From Phenylobacterium sp. (GTDB taxonomy: Bacteria > Pseudomonadota > Alphaproteobacteria > Caulobacterales > Caulobacteraceae): 64,000 nucleotides of DNA. Within the stretch, counting starts at the first letter, position 1, and the number at the start of each line of letters is the position of its first letter. The notes beneath the pieces were generated by a model, which saw only the letters and a list, made by a program, of their open reading frames with translations, had not been told where the DNA came from and made no database searches. Location of the stretch: assembly GCF_016793225.1 (NCBI RefSeq), contig NZ_JAEUMN010000186.1, positions 33,051 through 97,050 of the forward strand, given 5' to 3'. The translations under genes were made by a program, and so were the position numbers. Positions 26,818 to 34,404 of this stretch are shown here, in pieces.

Positions 26818-28266
26818 TCAGTTGGCGGGCTCGGCCAGCCCGGCGTAGGCGACGGCGAAGACCAGTCCATGCTTGGCCGCCGCCCACAGGCCGTCGATCG
26901 GCGCGCTCGCCGTCGGATCGTGATTGCGGGTCTTGCGCCGCACCTCCGACTTCAGGGGCTCGCCGCGCTCGGCCTTGATGTCGAAGCGGCCGTCCCCGTA
27001 GTCGATCACGTTCCCGCGCAGCGAGAAGGCCGGCATGCCGTTCCGGTAGGCGCGTGCGCAGTCCCCGCAGCCGCCGATGGGGTTCACCGCGCCCACATTG
27101 CCGTAGAGGACGTTCGAGGCGGCCACCGCCATCCGCGCCGGCGCGTTGTTCACCGCGTCGAAGCCGGGCAGGCCGCCCTCCAGGCCGTTCTTGCTGTTGA
27201 TGGCGTAGTGGACGGTGCAGCCCGCCTTCGCGCACTCCTCCTTCGCAATCCGCTGGATCTGATCGTGCACGCGCCACAGGTCGGCCTCGCGGAGCGCATG
27301 CAGGTTGAAGCGGATCGAAGCCTCGGTGGCGGTCTGGTTGAGGGTCTCGCCCGCGGCGATCTGCGCCATGTTCATCATGACGAGGTCCTTCGGCCGCCCG
27401 GCGGACGTGCGCTCGGAACTGGACGCCCGCGGATCGCGCACCTCGGCGCTGAGGCGCGCGATGATCGGCCCCAGGGCGTCCACCGCGTGCTTGCCCCACT
27501 CGCTGCGGTCCAGCGGCACGAAGATGCGCAGCTGCGAGCGGTGGCGCACCTCCACGCTGCCGGTGCTGACCCCCGCCCCGCCGCCGCCGTGGAGCTGCAT
27601 CAGGATGTCGCCGCGCTTCCAGTCGAAGTTGTGCGGGTAGTTGGAGCTGACGAACAGGCCCGCCCCGTTGCTCGCGTTGTCCTTCAGCGGCTCCTCGCCG
27701 GTGAAGAAGGCGAACCAGACGTCGCCCTTCGTGCGGATGTCGCCGGCGTTCATGGCCCGCAGGATCGTCAGCACCTGGGTCACGCCGGCCAGGTCGTCGC
27801 CCGCCGCCGGGCACCACATCCGGCCGTCCGCCACGAAGGCCTCGATCGGCTGCTCCTTGGGCCAGCCCTGGGCGTTGTCGTCGAAGTGGGCGTTCAGCAC
27901 CACGGTCGGTCCGCCGCCCTCCCCCCGCCGGATGCCCATGACGTTGCGCTGGTCGTCGATGAAGACGTTCTCGAGGCCGTAGATCCGCAGCAGCTTCCAG
28001 ATCAGCCGCGCACGGAAGATCTCGTCGCCCGACGGCCCGTGCGCGTTGCACAGGCTCATCCACTCGCGGATGGTCTCCTCGTCCGAGGCGTTCACGTAGT
28101 CGAGCGCCTTCTTCATCTGGGGCGCGGCCAGGACCTTGCGGACGACGGCCTCCTCCTGGGGGACCTTGAGCACGATCTCGCCCGGCTCGAACTGGGCCTG
28201 CGCCGGCGCGGCCGCCACCGTCGCGGCGAGCACGCTTCCCATCAGCCGTCCCAGCCAGCGTCCCAT
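26818..28266 (-). CDS. Exported M20-family metallopeptidase
   Basis: A 482-aa peptidase with signal peptide (LMGSVLAATVAAAPAQA) from ATG 28266. Metal motifs follow the M20 pattern: LNAHFDDN (H-x-D), WCPAAGDDLAGVTQVL with the bridging Asp, FFTGEEPL with the Glu pair, and NPIGGCGDCARAY near the C-terminus where a His is usual in M20; a late HDPTAS may supply it. The sequence does not match peptidase T or ArgE closely. It is 16 bp upstream of ald, so peptide cleavage in the periplasm would feed alanine metabolism. The unusual Cys-rich GGCGDC motif could be a metal or disulfide site. Confidence 0.8.
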   Translation of the reverse strand: MGRWLGRLMGSVLAATVAAAPAQAQFEPGEIVLKVPQEEAVVRKVLAAPQMKKALDYVNASDEETIREWMSLCNAHGPSGDEIFRARLIWKLLRIYGLENVFIDDQRNVMGIRRGEGGGPTVVLNAHFDDNAQGWPKEQPIEAFVADGRMWCPAAGDDLAGVTQVLTILRAMNAGDIRTKGDVWFAFFTGEEPLKDNASNGAGLFVSSNYPHNFDWKRGDILMQLHGGGGAGVSTGSVEVRHRSQLRIFVPLDRSEWGKHAVDALGPIIARLSAEVRDPRASSSERTSAGRPKDLVMMNMAQIAAGETLNQTATEASIRFNLHALREADLWRVHDQIQRIAKEECAKAGCTVHYAINSKNGLEGGLPGFDAVNNAPARMAVAASNVLYGNVGAVNPIGGCGDCARAYRNGMPAFSLRGNVIDYGDGRFDIKAERGEPLKSEVRRKTRNHDPTASAPIDGLWAAAKHGLVFAVAYAGLAEPAN

Positions 28267-28395
28267 GCCGTCCTCCCCGCTCGGCGCAAGACTTTCATGG
28301 CCTGAAGCCCTGGCGGCGGTGCGAAAGCCGCGCCTGTGGTGCATGCGCGGCGACGGTCGACGCCCGCGTTCGGGACCGTGGGGCGCCCCGCGAAC

Positions 28396-28744
28396 CTAGC
28401 GCCTGACCACGAGGTAGTGGACCACCGGCTTCGGCTGGCTCTGACGACGCTGGAGCGGGATCAGAACGTCGCGCCGGGCGGCCACGGCGCGGCTCAGGGA
28501 CGTGGGCGGCTGCATGAAGGCGTCCCCCTGCGGCGTCGGCGCCCGACCCTGCCAGGTTCCCCACCGTGAGATTGTAGGCGCCTGACACGAGCGTGGCGGC
28601 GTCGGCGCTGCTCGAGACGACAAGCTGCGCGTGCGCGGTCAGCGGCGCGGCGGAGACGCCCGCGAGGAGGGCGAGCAGCAGGGCCTTGCGCGAGGACGCA
28701 GGATGGACGGGACGCGGCGTAAGGTCGGACAAGATGGCCCCCAA
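28396..28744 (-). pseudogene. Possible frameshifted small secreted-protein gene
   Basis: From TTG 28744 the frame gives an Arg/Lys-bearing leader and a good signal peptide (ALLLALLAGVSAAPLTAHA), then QLVVSSSADAATLVSGAYNLTVGNLAGSGADA. Near 28530 the sensible reading jumps one frame to QGDAFMQPPTSLSRAVAARRDVLIPLQRRQSQPKPVVHYLVVRR and a stop at 28396. Joined, this would be a secreted protein of about 115 residues. Without the jump the first frame runs on as Arg/Pro-rich noise into the ald-side region. It could be a real frameshift mutation, a sequencing error or chance. An AT-rich promoter-like stretch lies just upstream. No family recognised. Confidence 0.4.
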
Positions 28745-28794
28745 TTTCCCAAGCAGATCGGCCTGCTTCTGGGGCTCGGGAGCCGTAACGTCGA

Positions 28795-28853
28795 GATTTC
28801 CGAAATCCGAAAACCATATACTTTGGTATAGTTATCTCGTTAATTCGCGAGAT
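28795..28853. promoter_or_regulatory. AT-rich island with three nested inverted repeats
   Basis: In a genome where most intergenic DNA is GC-rich, this stretch holds GATTTC-C-GAAATC (28795-28807), TATAC-TTTG-GTATA (28817-28830) and ATCTCG-8 nt-CGAGAT (28834-28853). It lies upstream of the frameshifted secreted-protein gene and is the natural place for its promoter. Regulator binding is possible but unassigned. Confidence 0.35.
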
Positions 28854-28933
28854 TAGCACCGCCGATACTGGAGAAACGGCGCCCATTCTGGGTTCGCCTC
28901 GGCGAACTCCCGTCCCTCCCGACATCCGCCCAC

Positions 28934-29335
28934 GGCTGTCATCCCGGTTTCGCCGCAACGCGCCGGTTGTGGAGACGGCCCGCAGGCGGCGCCGCCGCGC
29001 CTCAGCACCCCCTCTCGCTCCGCGAGCTCCGCCCCTTCCCCACAGCTGTCCTCCCGGTTTCGCCGCAGGCGAAGACCGGGACCCATACGCGCCCGATGGC
29101 GGTGGCGGCCCGCAGCGGCGCCGCTGCGCCTCAGGACCCCCTCTCGCTCCGCGAGCTCCCCCAGCGGGGGAGCATCAGTTACCCGGTCCTCACGGCTGTC
29201 ATCCCGGTTTCGCCGCAGGCGAAAACCGGGACCCATACGCGCCCGATGGCCGCGACGGCCCGCAGCGGCGCCGCCGCGCCCTATCCGGACCCGCGGAGTC
29301 TTCCGCTGCGCGGAAACCGGGATGACAGGGGGCTC
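28934..29335. repeat. Cluster of modular intergenic hairpin repeats
   Basis: Copies of the module beginning GTCATCCCGGTTTCGCCGCA occur at 28938 (truncated), 29048-29087, 29198-29237, and in opposite sense at about 29300-29328 (CCGCTGCGCGGAAACCGGGA). Between them runs the companion module CCCCCTCTCGCTCCGCGAGC. The same modules recur at 47641, 52666-53085, 55214-55473 and 63636. Confidence 0.85.
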
Positions 29336-29350
29336 TCGCTTCGGGCGCGC

Positions 29351-29608
29351 TCAGGCCGCCAGCAGCGGGTCCAGCTTGCCGGCGCGTTCGAGGGCCATCA
29401 TGTCGTCGCAGCCGCCGATGTGCCGGTCGCCGATGAAGATCTGCGGATAGGTCGCCCGGCCGCCCGAGCGTTGGAGCATCTCCTGGCGCTTGTCGGGGTC
29501 GAACGCCGCCGAGATCTCGGTGAACGTGACGCCCTTCTGCTCCAGCAGGTCAACCGCGCGGATGCAGTAGGGGCAGAAGGGCTTGGTGTAGATGGTGACC
29601 TGGGTCAT
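29351..29608 (-). CDS. grxC: Glutaredoxin 3
   Basis: Small cytoplasmic thiol-disulfide oxidoreductase using glutathione. The 85-aa protein has the dithiol active site CPYC in YTKPFCPYCIRAVDLL, the cis-Pro loop ATYPQIFIG and the GGCDDMMALERAGKLDPLL C-terminal helix that binds glutathione. It lies 28 bp downstream of comF on the same strand, a pairing common in alphaproteobacteria. Confidence 0.95.
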   Translation of the reverse strand: MTQVTIYTKPFCPYCIRAVDLLEQKGVTFTEISAAFDPDKRQEMLQRSGGRATYPQIFIGDRHIGGCDDMMALERAGKLDPLLAA

Positions 29609-29636
29609 CTCGCTCGCAGCCGTCGTCGTTTCGCCG

Positions 29637-30410
29637 TCATATAGTGAGTCCTTGCGGCGCTTGGACCCTCGCCACCACCGCCAGGTCCACGCGGGCGGCC
29701 CCGGCGGCCTTCAACGCCCGCGCACAGCCCTCCGCGGTGGCGCCCGTGGTCAACACGTCATCGACCAGAAGGATGCGCAGGCCCTCCACCTGTCGGCGGC
29801 GGACCTCGGGCGTCTCGAAGGCGCCGGCCACGTTGCGCCGGCGGCCCGTCCCGGACTTGCCGCCCTGGGTCTGGGTGCGGCGGCGGCGCACGAGCGCGTC
29901 GGGCAGGTAGGGCGTCCCGGTCAGCCGGGCGAGCGGCCGGGCGATCTCGGCGGCCTGGTTGTAGCGCCGGGACAGGAGGCGCAGGGGGTGCAGCGGCACG
30001 GGCACGATGGCGTCCGCCGGCTCGATCAGGTCGCGGGCGGCGCGGCTGAGCCAGCGGGCGAGCATGGGCGCCAGATCGAGGCGGTCGGCGTGCTTCAGCT
30101 GCAGGATGGGATCGCGCGAGGTCTCGTCGTAGAGGCACGCGGCCCGGGCGGCGTCGAAGGCGCGGGGCTTGGCCAGGCAGGCCGGGCAGCGCACGCCGGA
30201 GTCGAACGCGAACGGCGCCCCGCAGCCGTCGCAGACGGGGCCGTCCAGGAAGCGGATGCGGCTCCAGGCGTCGGCCGAGAAGCCCCCCGCCAGCGGGCGC
30301 GGCCCGCCGTCCAGCGCCTGGGGCGGGAACAGCATGTCGAGCGCGCCGCGCCACGCCGCCTGAACGCGGGGCTTCCATGTCGCGGCGAAATCGTCTCTCT
30401 CGGCGTCCAA
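29637..30410 (-). CDS. comF: ComF family phosphoribosyltransferase-like protein
   Basis: A 257-aa ComF protein, associated with DNA uptake in competent bacteria and of less clear role elsewhere. An N-terminal zinc-finger-like CDGCGAPFAFDSGVRCPAC is followed by a PRTase fold with PRPP loop ILLVDDVLTTGATAEGC, and the family block VPVPLHPLRLLSRRYNQAAEIARPLA and TQTQGGKSGTGRRRNVAGAF. The only start giving the N-terminus is TTG 30408-30410, which touches the ATG of the divergent methyltransferase. A DNA-processing role is inferred from family only. Confidence 0.88.
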   Translation of the reverse strand: MDAERDDFAATWKPRVQAAWRGALDMLFPPQALDGGPRPLAGGFSADAWSRIRFLDGPVCDGCGAPFAFDSGVRCPACLAKPRAFDAARAACLYDETSRDPILQLKHADRLDLAPMLARWLSRAARDLIEPADAIVPVPLHPLRLLSRRYNQAAEIARPLARLTGTPYLPDALVRRRRTQTQGGKSGTGRRRNVAGAFETPEVRRRQVEGLRILLVDDVLTTGATAEGCARALKAAGAARVDLAVVARVQAPQGLTI

Positions 30411-31258
30411 TGCCGGCCCCGCCTCCAGCCACGCCCCCGAGGCTCTTCGATCGCGAGCTTCACCGCAAGCGCCTGGACCGGGCGGCGGGCGGCTTCGGCG
30501 CGGCCGACTTCCTGCACCGGCGGGCCGCGACCGACATCGCCGAGCGCCTGGCCCCCATCCTGAAGACCTTCCCCCGGGCGGCCGAGCTCTCGGCCCGGGG
30601 CGGCGCCTTCGCCGAGGCCCTGGCCCAGGAGGCGCCGGGCAAGGTGGGGATGCTGATCGAGGCCGACCTGTCGCCCCGGATGCTCGCCGGCCGGCCGGGG
30701 CCGCGCCTGGTCGCCGACGACGAGCGCCTGCCGTTCGCCGACGCCAGCCTGGACCTGATCGTCTCGACGCTGGGGCTTCACTGGACCAACGACGTGGTCG
30801 GCGCGCTGATCCAGGCGCGCCGCGCGCTGAGACCGGACGGCCTGTTCATCGCCGCCCTGCTGGGCGGGGTGACGCTGACCGAGCTGCGCCAGTCGCTGGT
30901 GGCCGCCGAGGCCGAGATCCTGGGCGGCGCGGGCAGCCGCGTCTCGCCCTTCGCCGACACCGCCGACGCCGCGGGCCTGCTGCAGCGCGCGGGCTTCATC
31001 CAGCCCGTGGCCGACGTCGACACCGTGACCGTGACCTATGCCCACCCGCTGCGCCTGCTGGCCGACCTGCGCCAGATGGGCGAGACCAGCGTGCTCGCCG
31101 ACCGGCATCCCAAGCCGCTGACCCGGACCCTGCTGGCGCGCGCCTGCGCGCTCTACGCCGAGCGGTTCGGGACCGCCGACGGCCGCGTTCCGGCCACCTT
31201 CGAGATCATCACCCTGACCGGCTGGACCCCGGCCGGCCAGTCGCAAGCTGCGCCATAA
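30410..31258 (+). CDS. SAM-dependent methyltransferase, BioC/NDUFAF5-like
   Basis: A 282-aa class I methyltransferase. LFDRELHRKRLDRAAGGFGAADFLHRRAATDIAERL at the start is the signature of the BioC/NDUFAF5 group; LIVSTLGLHWTNDVVGALIQARRALRPDGLF is the acidic and post-IV region, and SPFADTADAAGLLQRAGF precedes the C-terminal helices. The SAM-binding Gly loop is degenerate (AELSARGGAFAEAL instead of LDLGxGxG). ATG 30410 is preferred; an upstream in-frame start at 30377 would overlap comF further. NDUFAF5 relatives modify complex I assembly partners, but the bacterial substrate is unproven. Confidence 0.8.
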   Translation: MPAPPPATPPRLFDRELHRKRLDRAAGGFGAADFLHRRAATDIAERLAPILKTFPRAAELSARGGAFAEALAQEAPGKVGMLIEADLSPRMLAGRPGPRLVADDERLPFADASLDLIVSTLGLHWTNDVVGALIQARRALRPDGLFIAALLGGVTLTELRQSLVAAEAEILGGAGSRVSPFADTADAAGLLQRAGFIQPVADVDTVTVTYAHPLRLLADLRQMGETSVLADRHPKPLTRTLLARACALYAERFGTADGRVPATFEIITLTGWTPAGQSQAAP

Positions 31259-31362
31259 GACTCTGATAACCCTGGCGGTGTGACAGTCCGCCACGGCGCA
31301 GGCCGGGCCGTTCGCGGCCAAGCTTGCGTCAGTGGGGGGCGGTTCGTCGGGGAGAGATCGAC

Positions 31363-32253
31363 GTGCGCCCAAGGACTGCCCGCGGCCTGACGGCCGCCCT
31401 CATCGCCGCGACGCTGGCCGGCTGCGCCACGCCCGCGCCGCCGCCGCCGGCCCGGGGCGCCCGCGCGCCCGCGGGCGGCTACCTCGACGTGGGCCTGGCC
31501 GCGCAGGCCGGGGCGTTCGAGGCCTACACCCGCAAGGCCGCGGCCATCGACCCCGCCTTCTCGGGGCCGGCCGAGATCGGCGAGCGGCTGCGCACCGCCG
31601 CCGGCTACGAGCCGCGGCAGCTGGAAGCCAGCATGATCGCCTACGCCGCCCTGGCCGCCCTGCAGGAGCCCGGCTTCGTGGCGGCCGTCCGCGCCGATCG
31701 CGACCTCGGCCGGCGCATCGCCGCCGCGCCCGAGGCGGCCCTGAGGACGCCCGGGGCTTCGGCCGCCGCCGCCCGCGCCAACGCGGCTCTGGCCCGTCGC
31801 GGCGAGGCGCTGGCGGGCGCCGGGCAGCGGGTGCGCAAGGCCTCGTACAGCGTCCAGCACCAGCCCTGGTCGCGCGCCCAGGTGCCCAACGGCCCGCAGC
31901 GGCTGGCGGCCGTGAAGCAGGCGGCCGGCTACCGCGCCGAACCCGCCGACCGCGCGCGCCTGCAGGCCGCCCTGGCCGAGGGCGGGCGGCGGAGCGGCGC
32001 GACCCCGGTGGTCACCCGCGGCGTGGCGGTGGCGGCGCTGACCGTCCTGGGCCAGGACCGCGCCGCCCGCTCGCTGATGCAGGAGCCCCGGGCCGGCCAG
32101 TGCCTGCGCATCGCCAAGCTCAACTTCCACCAGTGCCTCGCGGCGGCGGGCACGCACTACGAGGACATCTACTGCCTGGGGCTGCACGCCATGGCCGATC
32201 CCGGACAGTGCGTCGTCGACGCCGCCCGGCCCACGCGCCGCGCGGGGCTCTGA
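31363..32253 (+). CDS. Putative lipoprotein of unknown function
   Basis: A 296-aa protein read from GTG 31363, with GGGGAGAG 7 bp upstream. The signal peptide ends in a lipobox (TLAGC), followed by a Pro/Ala-rich stretch and a mostly helical, Ala/Arg-rich body with no recognised motif. The C-terminal region has four Cys (QCLRIAKLNFHQCLAAAG, YCLGLHAMADPGQCVV) that could form two disulfides in the periplasm. Family not recognised. It is alone on its strand between two minus-strand groups. Confidence 0.75.
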   Translation: MRPRTARGLTAALIAATLAGCATPAPPPPARGARAPAGGYLDVGLAAQAGAFEAYTRKAAAIDPAFSGPAEIGERLRTAAGYEPRQLEASMIAYAALAALQEPGFVAAVRADRDLGRRIAAAPEAALRTPGASAAAARANAALARRGEALAGAGQRVRKASYSVQHQPWSRAQVPNGPQRLAAVKQAAGYRAEPADRARLQAALAEGGRRSGATPVVTRGVAVAALTVLGQDRAARSLMQEPRAGQCLRIAKLNFHQCLAAAGTHYEDIYCLGLHAMADPGQCVVDAARPTRRAGL

Positions 32254-32284
32254 ACGCGGCCGCCCGGCCCGGGAGGCCGAGGTC

Positions 32285-33295
32285 TCAGTCGTCGATCCAG
32301 ACGGCGACGCGGCCCCTGGAGCCCGCCGCGACGCACGTGGCCCCCGCGCAGGCGATCGCGTGGAAGGCCTCGTCGTCCACCTGACGCCAGGTGGCCCCGT
32401 CGTCGCGGCTGACCGAGGCGCCGCGCGGCCCGACGGCGATCAGCGTGCGCGCATCCCGGCGGGCCACCCCCTCCAGGAGCCGCGGCGTCCCGGCGTCGGG
32501 CGCGGGCGTCCACGTGCGTCCGCCATCCTGCGTGCGCGCGATCGCGGGGCCTTCGCGCAGCTCGGCCCTGTAGTCGCCGCCGACGACCACCGCGCGGCCG
32601 CCTCCCAGCGCCATCCCGCCGAAGAGGCCCGCGCTCTCGTCGCCTTCGATGGCGGTTTCGGACGCCGACCAGGTCGCCCCGTCGTCACGCGAATGGAACA
32701 CCCGGGCGCGGGCGAGGCCGCCGCCGACGATCCACACCTCCCGGCCGGGGCCCAGGAACAGGGCCGAGTTGCTCGCCGCGAACGCCGCCTCTCCCAGCCT
32801 CACCGCAGGCCCCGGCAGCCGGGTCCACGTCCGGCCGCCGTCGTCCGTGCGCAGCACGAACCAGCGCCCGTCGACCGGGTCGCCCAGCACGAACCCGCGC
32901 CGGCCGTCGCGCAGCGCCAGGGTGTCGAGGAAGGCGCCGGGCTCGGTGGTCTGGAACGTCTTCGTCCAGCTCACGCCGTCGGCGCTGCGGAAGATGTTGG
33001 CGTCGCCCTTCGCGGCCTCGCCCGCGGTCATCAGCAGGACGGCGCCGTCGCCGGCCACAGCGACGCCCCGGAAGTCGTACGCCGCCTCGCCCTGCGGCGC
33101 GGAGAAGCGCCAGGTCCGGCCGCCGTCCTGGCTCACCGCGTGCGCGCCCTTGCCGCCCGAGACGTGGAAGGCGCCGGACGGCGAGATCGCGACCGCGCGC
33201 AGCGTGACATCGTCGCGCGGCAGGTCGATGCGCCGCCAGCCGGCCTGCGCGGGGGCCGCCAGCGTCAGCGCCAGGAGAGCCGCCAGGACGCGCAT
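32285..33295 (-). CDS. Secreted YCF48/BNR-repeat beta-propeller protein
   Basis: A 336-aa exported protein (signal peptide VLAALLALTLAAPAQA from ATG 33293-33295). The body repeats the Asp-box pattern SxDGGRTW: VSQDGGRTWRFS, RSADGVSWTK, RTDDGGRTWTRL, SRDDGATWSA, RTQDGGRTWTP and SRDDGATWRQV, about every 45-60 residues, as in sialidase and YCF48 propellers. No sialidase catalytic Arg/Tyr set is seen, so a glycosidase is not claimed. It follows yjbQ with 1 bp between stop and start. YCF48-like proteins help photosystem II assembly in cyanobacteria, so an assembly or binding role is possible but unproven here. Confidence 0.82.
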   Translation of the reverse strand: MRVLAALLALTLAAPAQAGWRRIDLPRDDVTLRAVAISPSGAFHVSGGKGAHAVSQDGGRTWRFSAPQGEAAYDFRGVAVAGDGAVLLMTAGEAAKGDANIFRSADGVSWTKTFQTTEPGAFLDTLALRDGRRGFVLGDPVDGRWFVLRTDDGGRTWTRLPGPAVRLGEAAFAASNSALFLGPGREVWIVGGGLARARVFHSRDDGATWSASETAIEGDESAGLFGGMALGGGRAVVVGGDYRAELREGPAIARTQDGGRTWTPAPDAGTPRLLEGVARRDARTLIAVGPRGASVSRDDGATWRQVDDEAFHAIACAGATCVAAGSRGRVAVWIDD

Positions 33296-33296
33296 C

Positions 33297-33713
33297 TCAT
33301 TCACCCAGCAGATGCATCGCAACCTCGCGGCGGTGGGGGCGGCGGCGGTGCTCGAACAGGTAGACGCCCTGCCACGTCCCGAGCGCCAGGCGGCCGTCCA
33401 GCAGCGGGATCGAAAGCTGCACGCCGGTCAGCACGCTGCGCAGGTGGGCCGGCATGTCGTCCGGCCCCTCGTCCTGGTGGCGGTAGCCGGGGCTCTCGGG
33501 CGCCACGCGGGCCACCCAGTCCTCCAGGTCGCGGCGGACGTCCGGGTCGGCGTTCTCCTGGATGGTCAGCGACGCCGAGGTGTGGCGGCAGAAGAGCGTG
33601 AGCAGCCCGGCGGCCATGCCCTGCCCGTGGGCCCAGGCGGCCACGTCCCGGGTGATCTCGTGCAGCCCGGGCCCCGGCGTCCGCACCGCGAGCACGGTCG
33701 CCGCCTGGCGCAT
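33297..33713 (-). CDS. YjbQ/UPF0047 family protein
   Basis: A 138-aa single-domain protein of the YjbQ family, some of which show a weak thiamine-phosphate synthase activity in E. coli. Signature: LTLFCRHTSASLTIQENADPDVRRDLEDW, HLRSVLTGVQLSIPLLDGRLALGTWQGVYLFEHR. ATG 33711-33713 overlaps the mutT stop and is preferred over the upstream GTG. Conserved His and Asp in HTSASL and ENADPDV probably bind metal. Function remains uncertain in general. Confidence 0.9.
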   Translation of the reverse strand: MRQAATVLAVRTPGPGLHEITRDVAAWAHGQGMAAGLLTLFCRHTSASLTIQENADPDVRRDLEDWVARVAPESPGYRHQDEGPDDMPAHLRSVLTGVQLSIPLLDGRLALGTWQGVYLFEHRRRPHRREVAMHLLGE

Positions 33714-34117
33714 CAGATCAGGTCCCGCAGCCACGCCACCAGCGGCGCGTCCGCCGGCGGCATCGGGTAGGCGTCCATGCCGTTGGGGCGCGCCCAGGCG
33801 ATGGCCTTGTGCTCCAGCGCCCGCACCACGCCCTCCCAGCGCCGGACCAGGTAGAGCGGCATCAGGAGGTGGAAGGTCTCGTACTCGTGGCTGGCGAAGA
33901 CGAAGGGCGCCAGGCAGGCCTTGGTCACCGTGATCCCGAGTTCCTCGTTCAGCTCGCGGATCAGGCAGGCCTCCGGGGTCTCGCCGGGCTCCACCTTGCC
34001 GCCGGGAAACTCCCAGAGCCCGGCCAGCTGCTTGCCCTCCGGGCGCTGGCAGATCAGCACCCGGCCGTCCACGTCCACCAGGGCCGCGGCGGCGACCAGG
34101 ACCATCGGCTTCGTCAT
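33713..34117 (-). CDS. mutT: 8-oxo-dGTP diphosphatase MutT (NUDIX)
   Basis: Hydrolyses oxidised dGTP before it is built into DNA. The 134-aa protein has the NUDIX box GGKVEPGETPEACLIRELNEELGI (about 38-61) and the family N-terminus VAAAALVDVDGRVLICQRP and GLWEFPGG. The overlap of stop with the yjbQ start shows one operon mutT-yjbQ-YCF48-like. In related genomes mutT lies next to argJ; here argJ is 4 kb away, with rhlE and a glycosyltransferase in between. Confidence 0.9.
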   Translation of the reverse strand: MTKPMVLVAAAALVDVDGRVLICQRPEGKQLAGLWEFPGGKVEPGETPEACLIRELNEELGITVTKACLAPFVFASHEYETFHLLMPLYLVRRWEGVVRALEHKAIAWARPNGMDAYPMPPADAPLVAWLRDLI

Positions 34118-34404
34118 CCGGCTTCCTTGGCGGGGTGTGGCCGCAAAGGCAACATGCGGCCCGAAACCGGGGCGCGGGGTCGCTATTCCGACTGCGTGGG
34201 TTGACTTTGCCGCGTGAAACCCCGATGTGCGGCCTGCGCTCCTCCTGAGCGCTAGCGACGCTCCAGCCGCGTGGGGTCCCTCCGGACCCAGCCTGTCGAG
34301 CGCAGTGAGAGACTTCTCATAGATCGCCCATCACGCGGGGCGCTCCCCAAAGACCCGCGATCCCGCGCCCCCGGAGCGACCGGCTGGGCGCGTTCGTCGC
34401 ATAC

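Larger units (their letters stand above)
28267..29350. other. Gene-poor region with gene remnant, AT-rich island and repeats
   Basis: More than 1 kb without an intact gene. It contains a probable frameshifted small secreted-protein gene (28396-28744), an AT-rich palindromic stretch (about 28790-28860), and several copies of the intergenic hairpin repeat (28934-29335). Other open frames in this stretch are repeat-derived and read the same peptide in each copy. Confidence 0.7.

Noticed and set aside
28934-29335. CRISPR array
   Set aside because: Repeats are imperfect palindromes of mixed orientation with no regular spacers and no cas genes.
32285-33295. Sialidase call for the Asp-box protein
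   Set aside because: Asp-box repeats are present but no catalytic Arg triad or Tyr/Glu pair could be identified.
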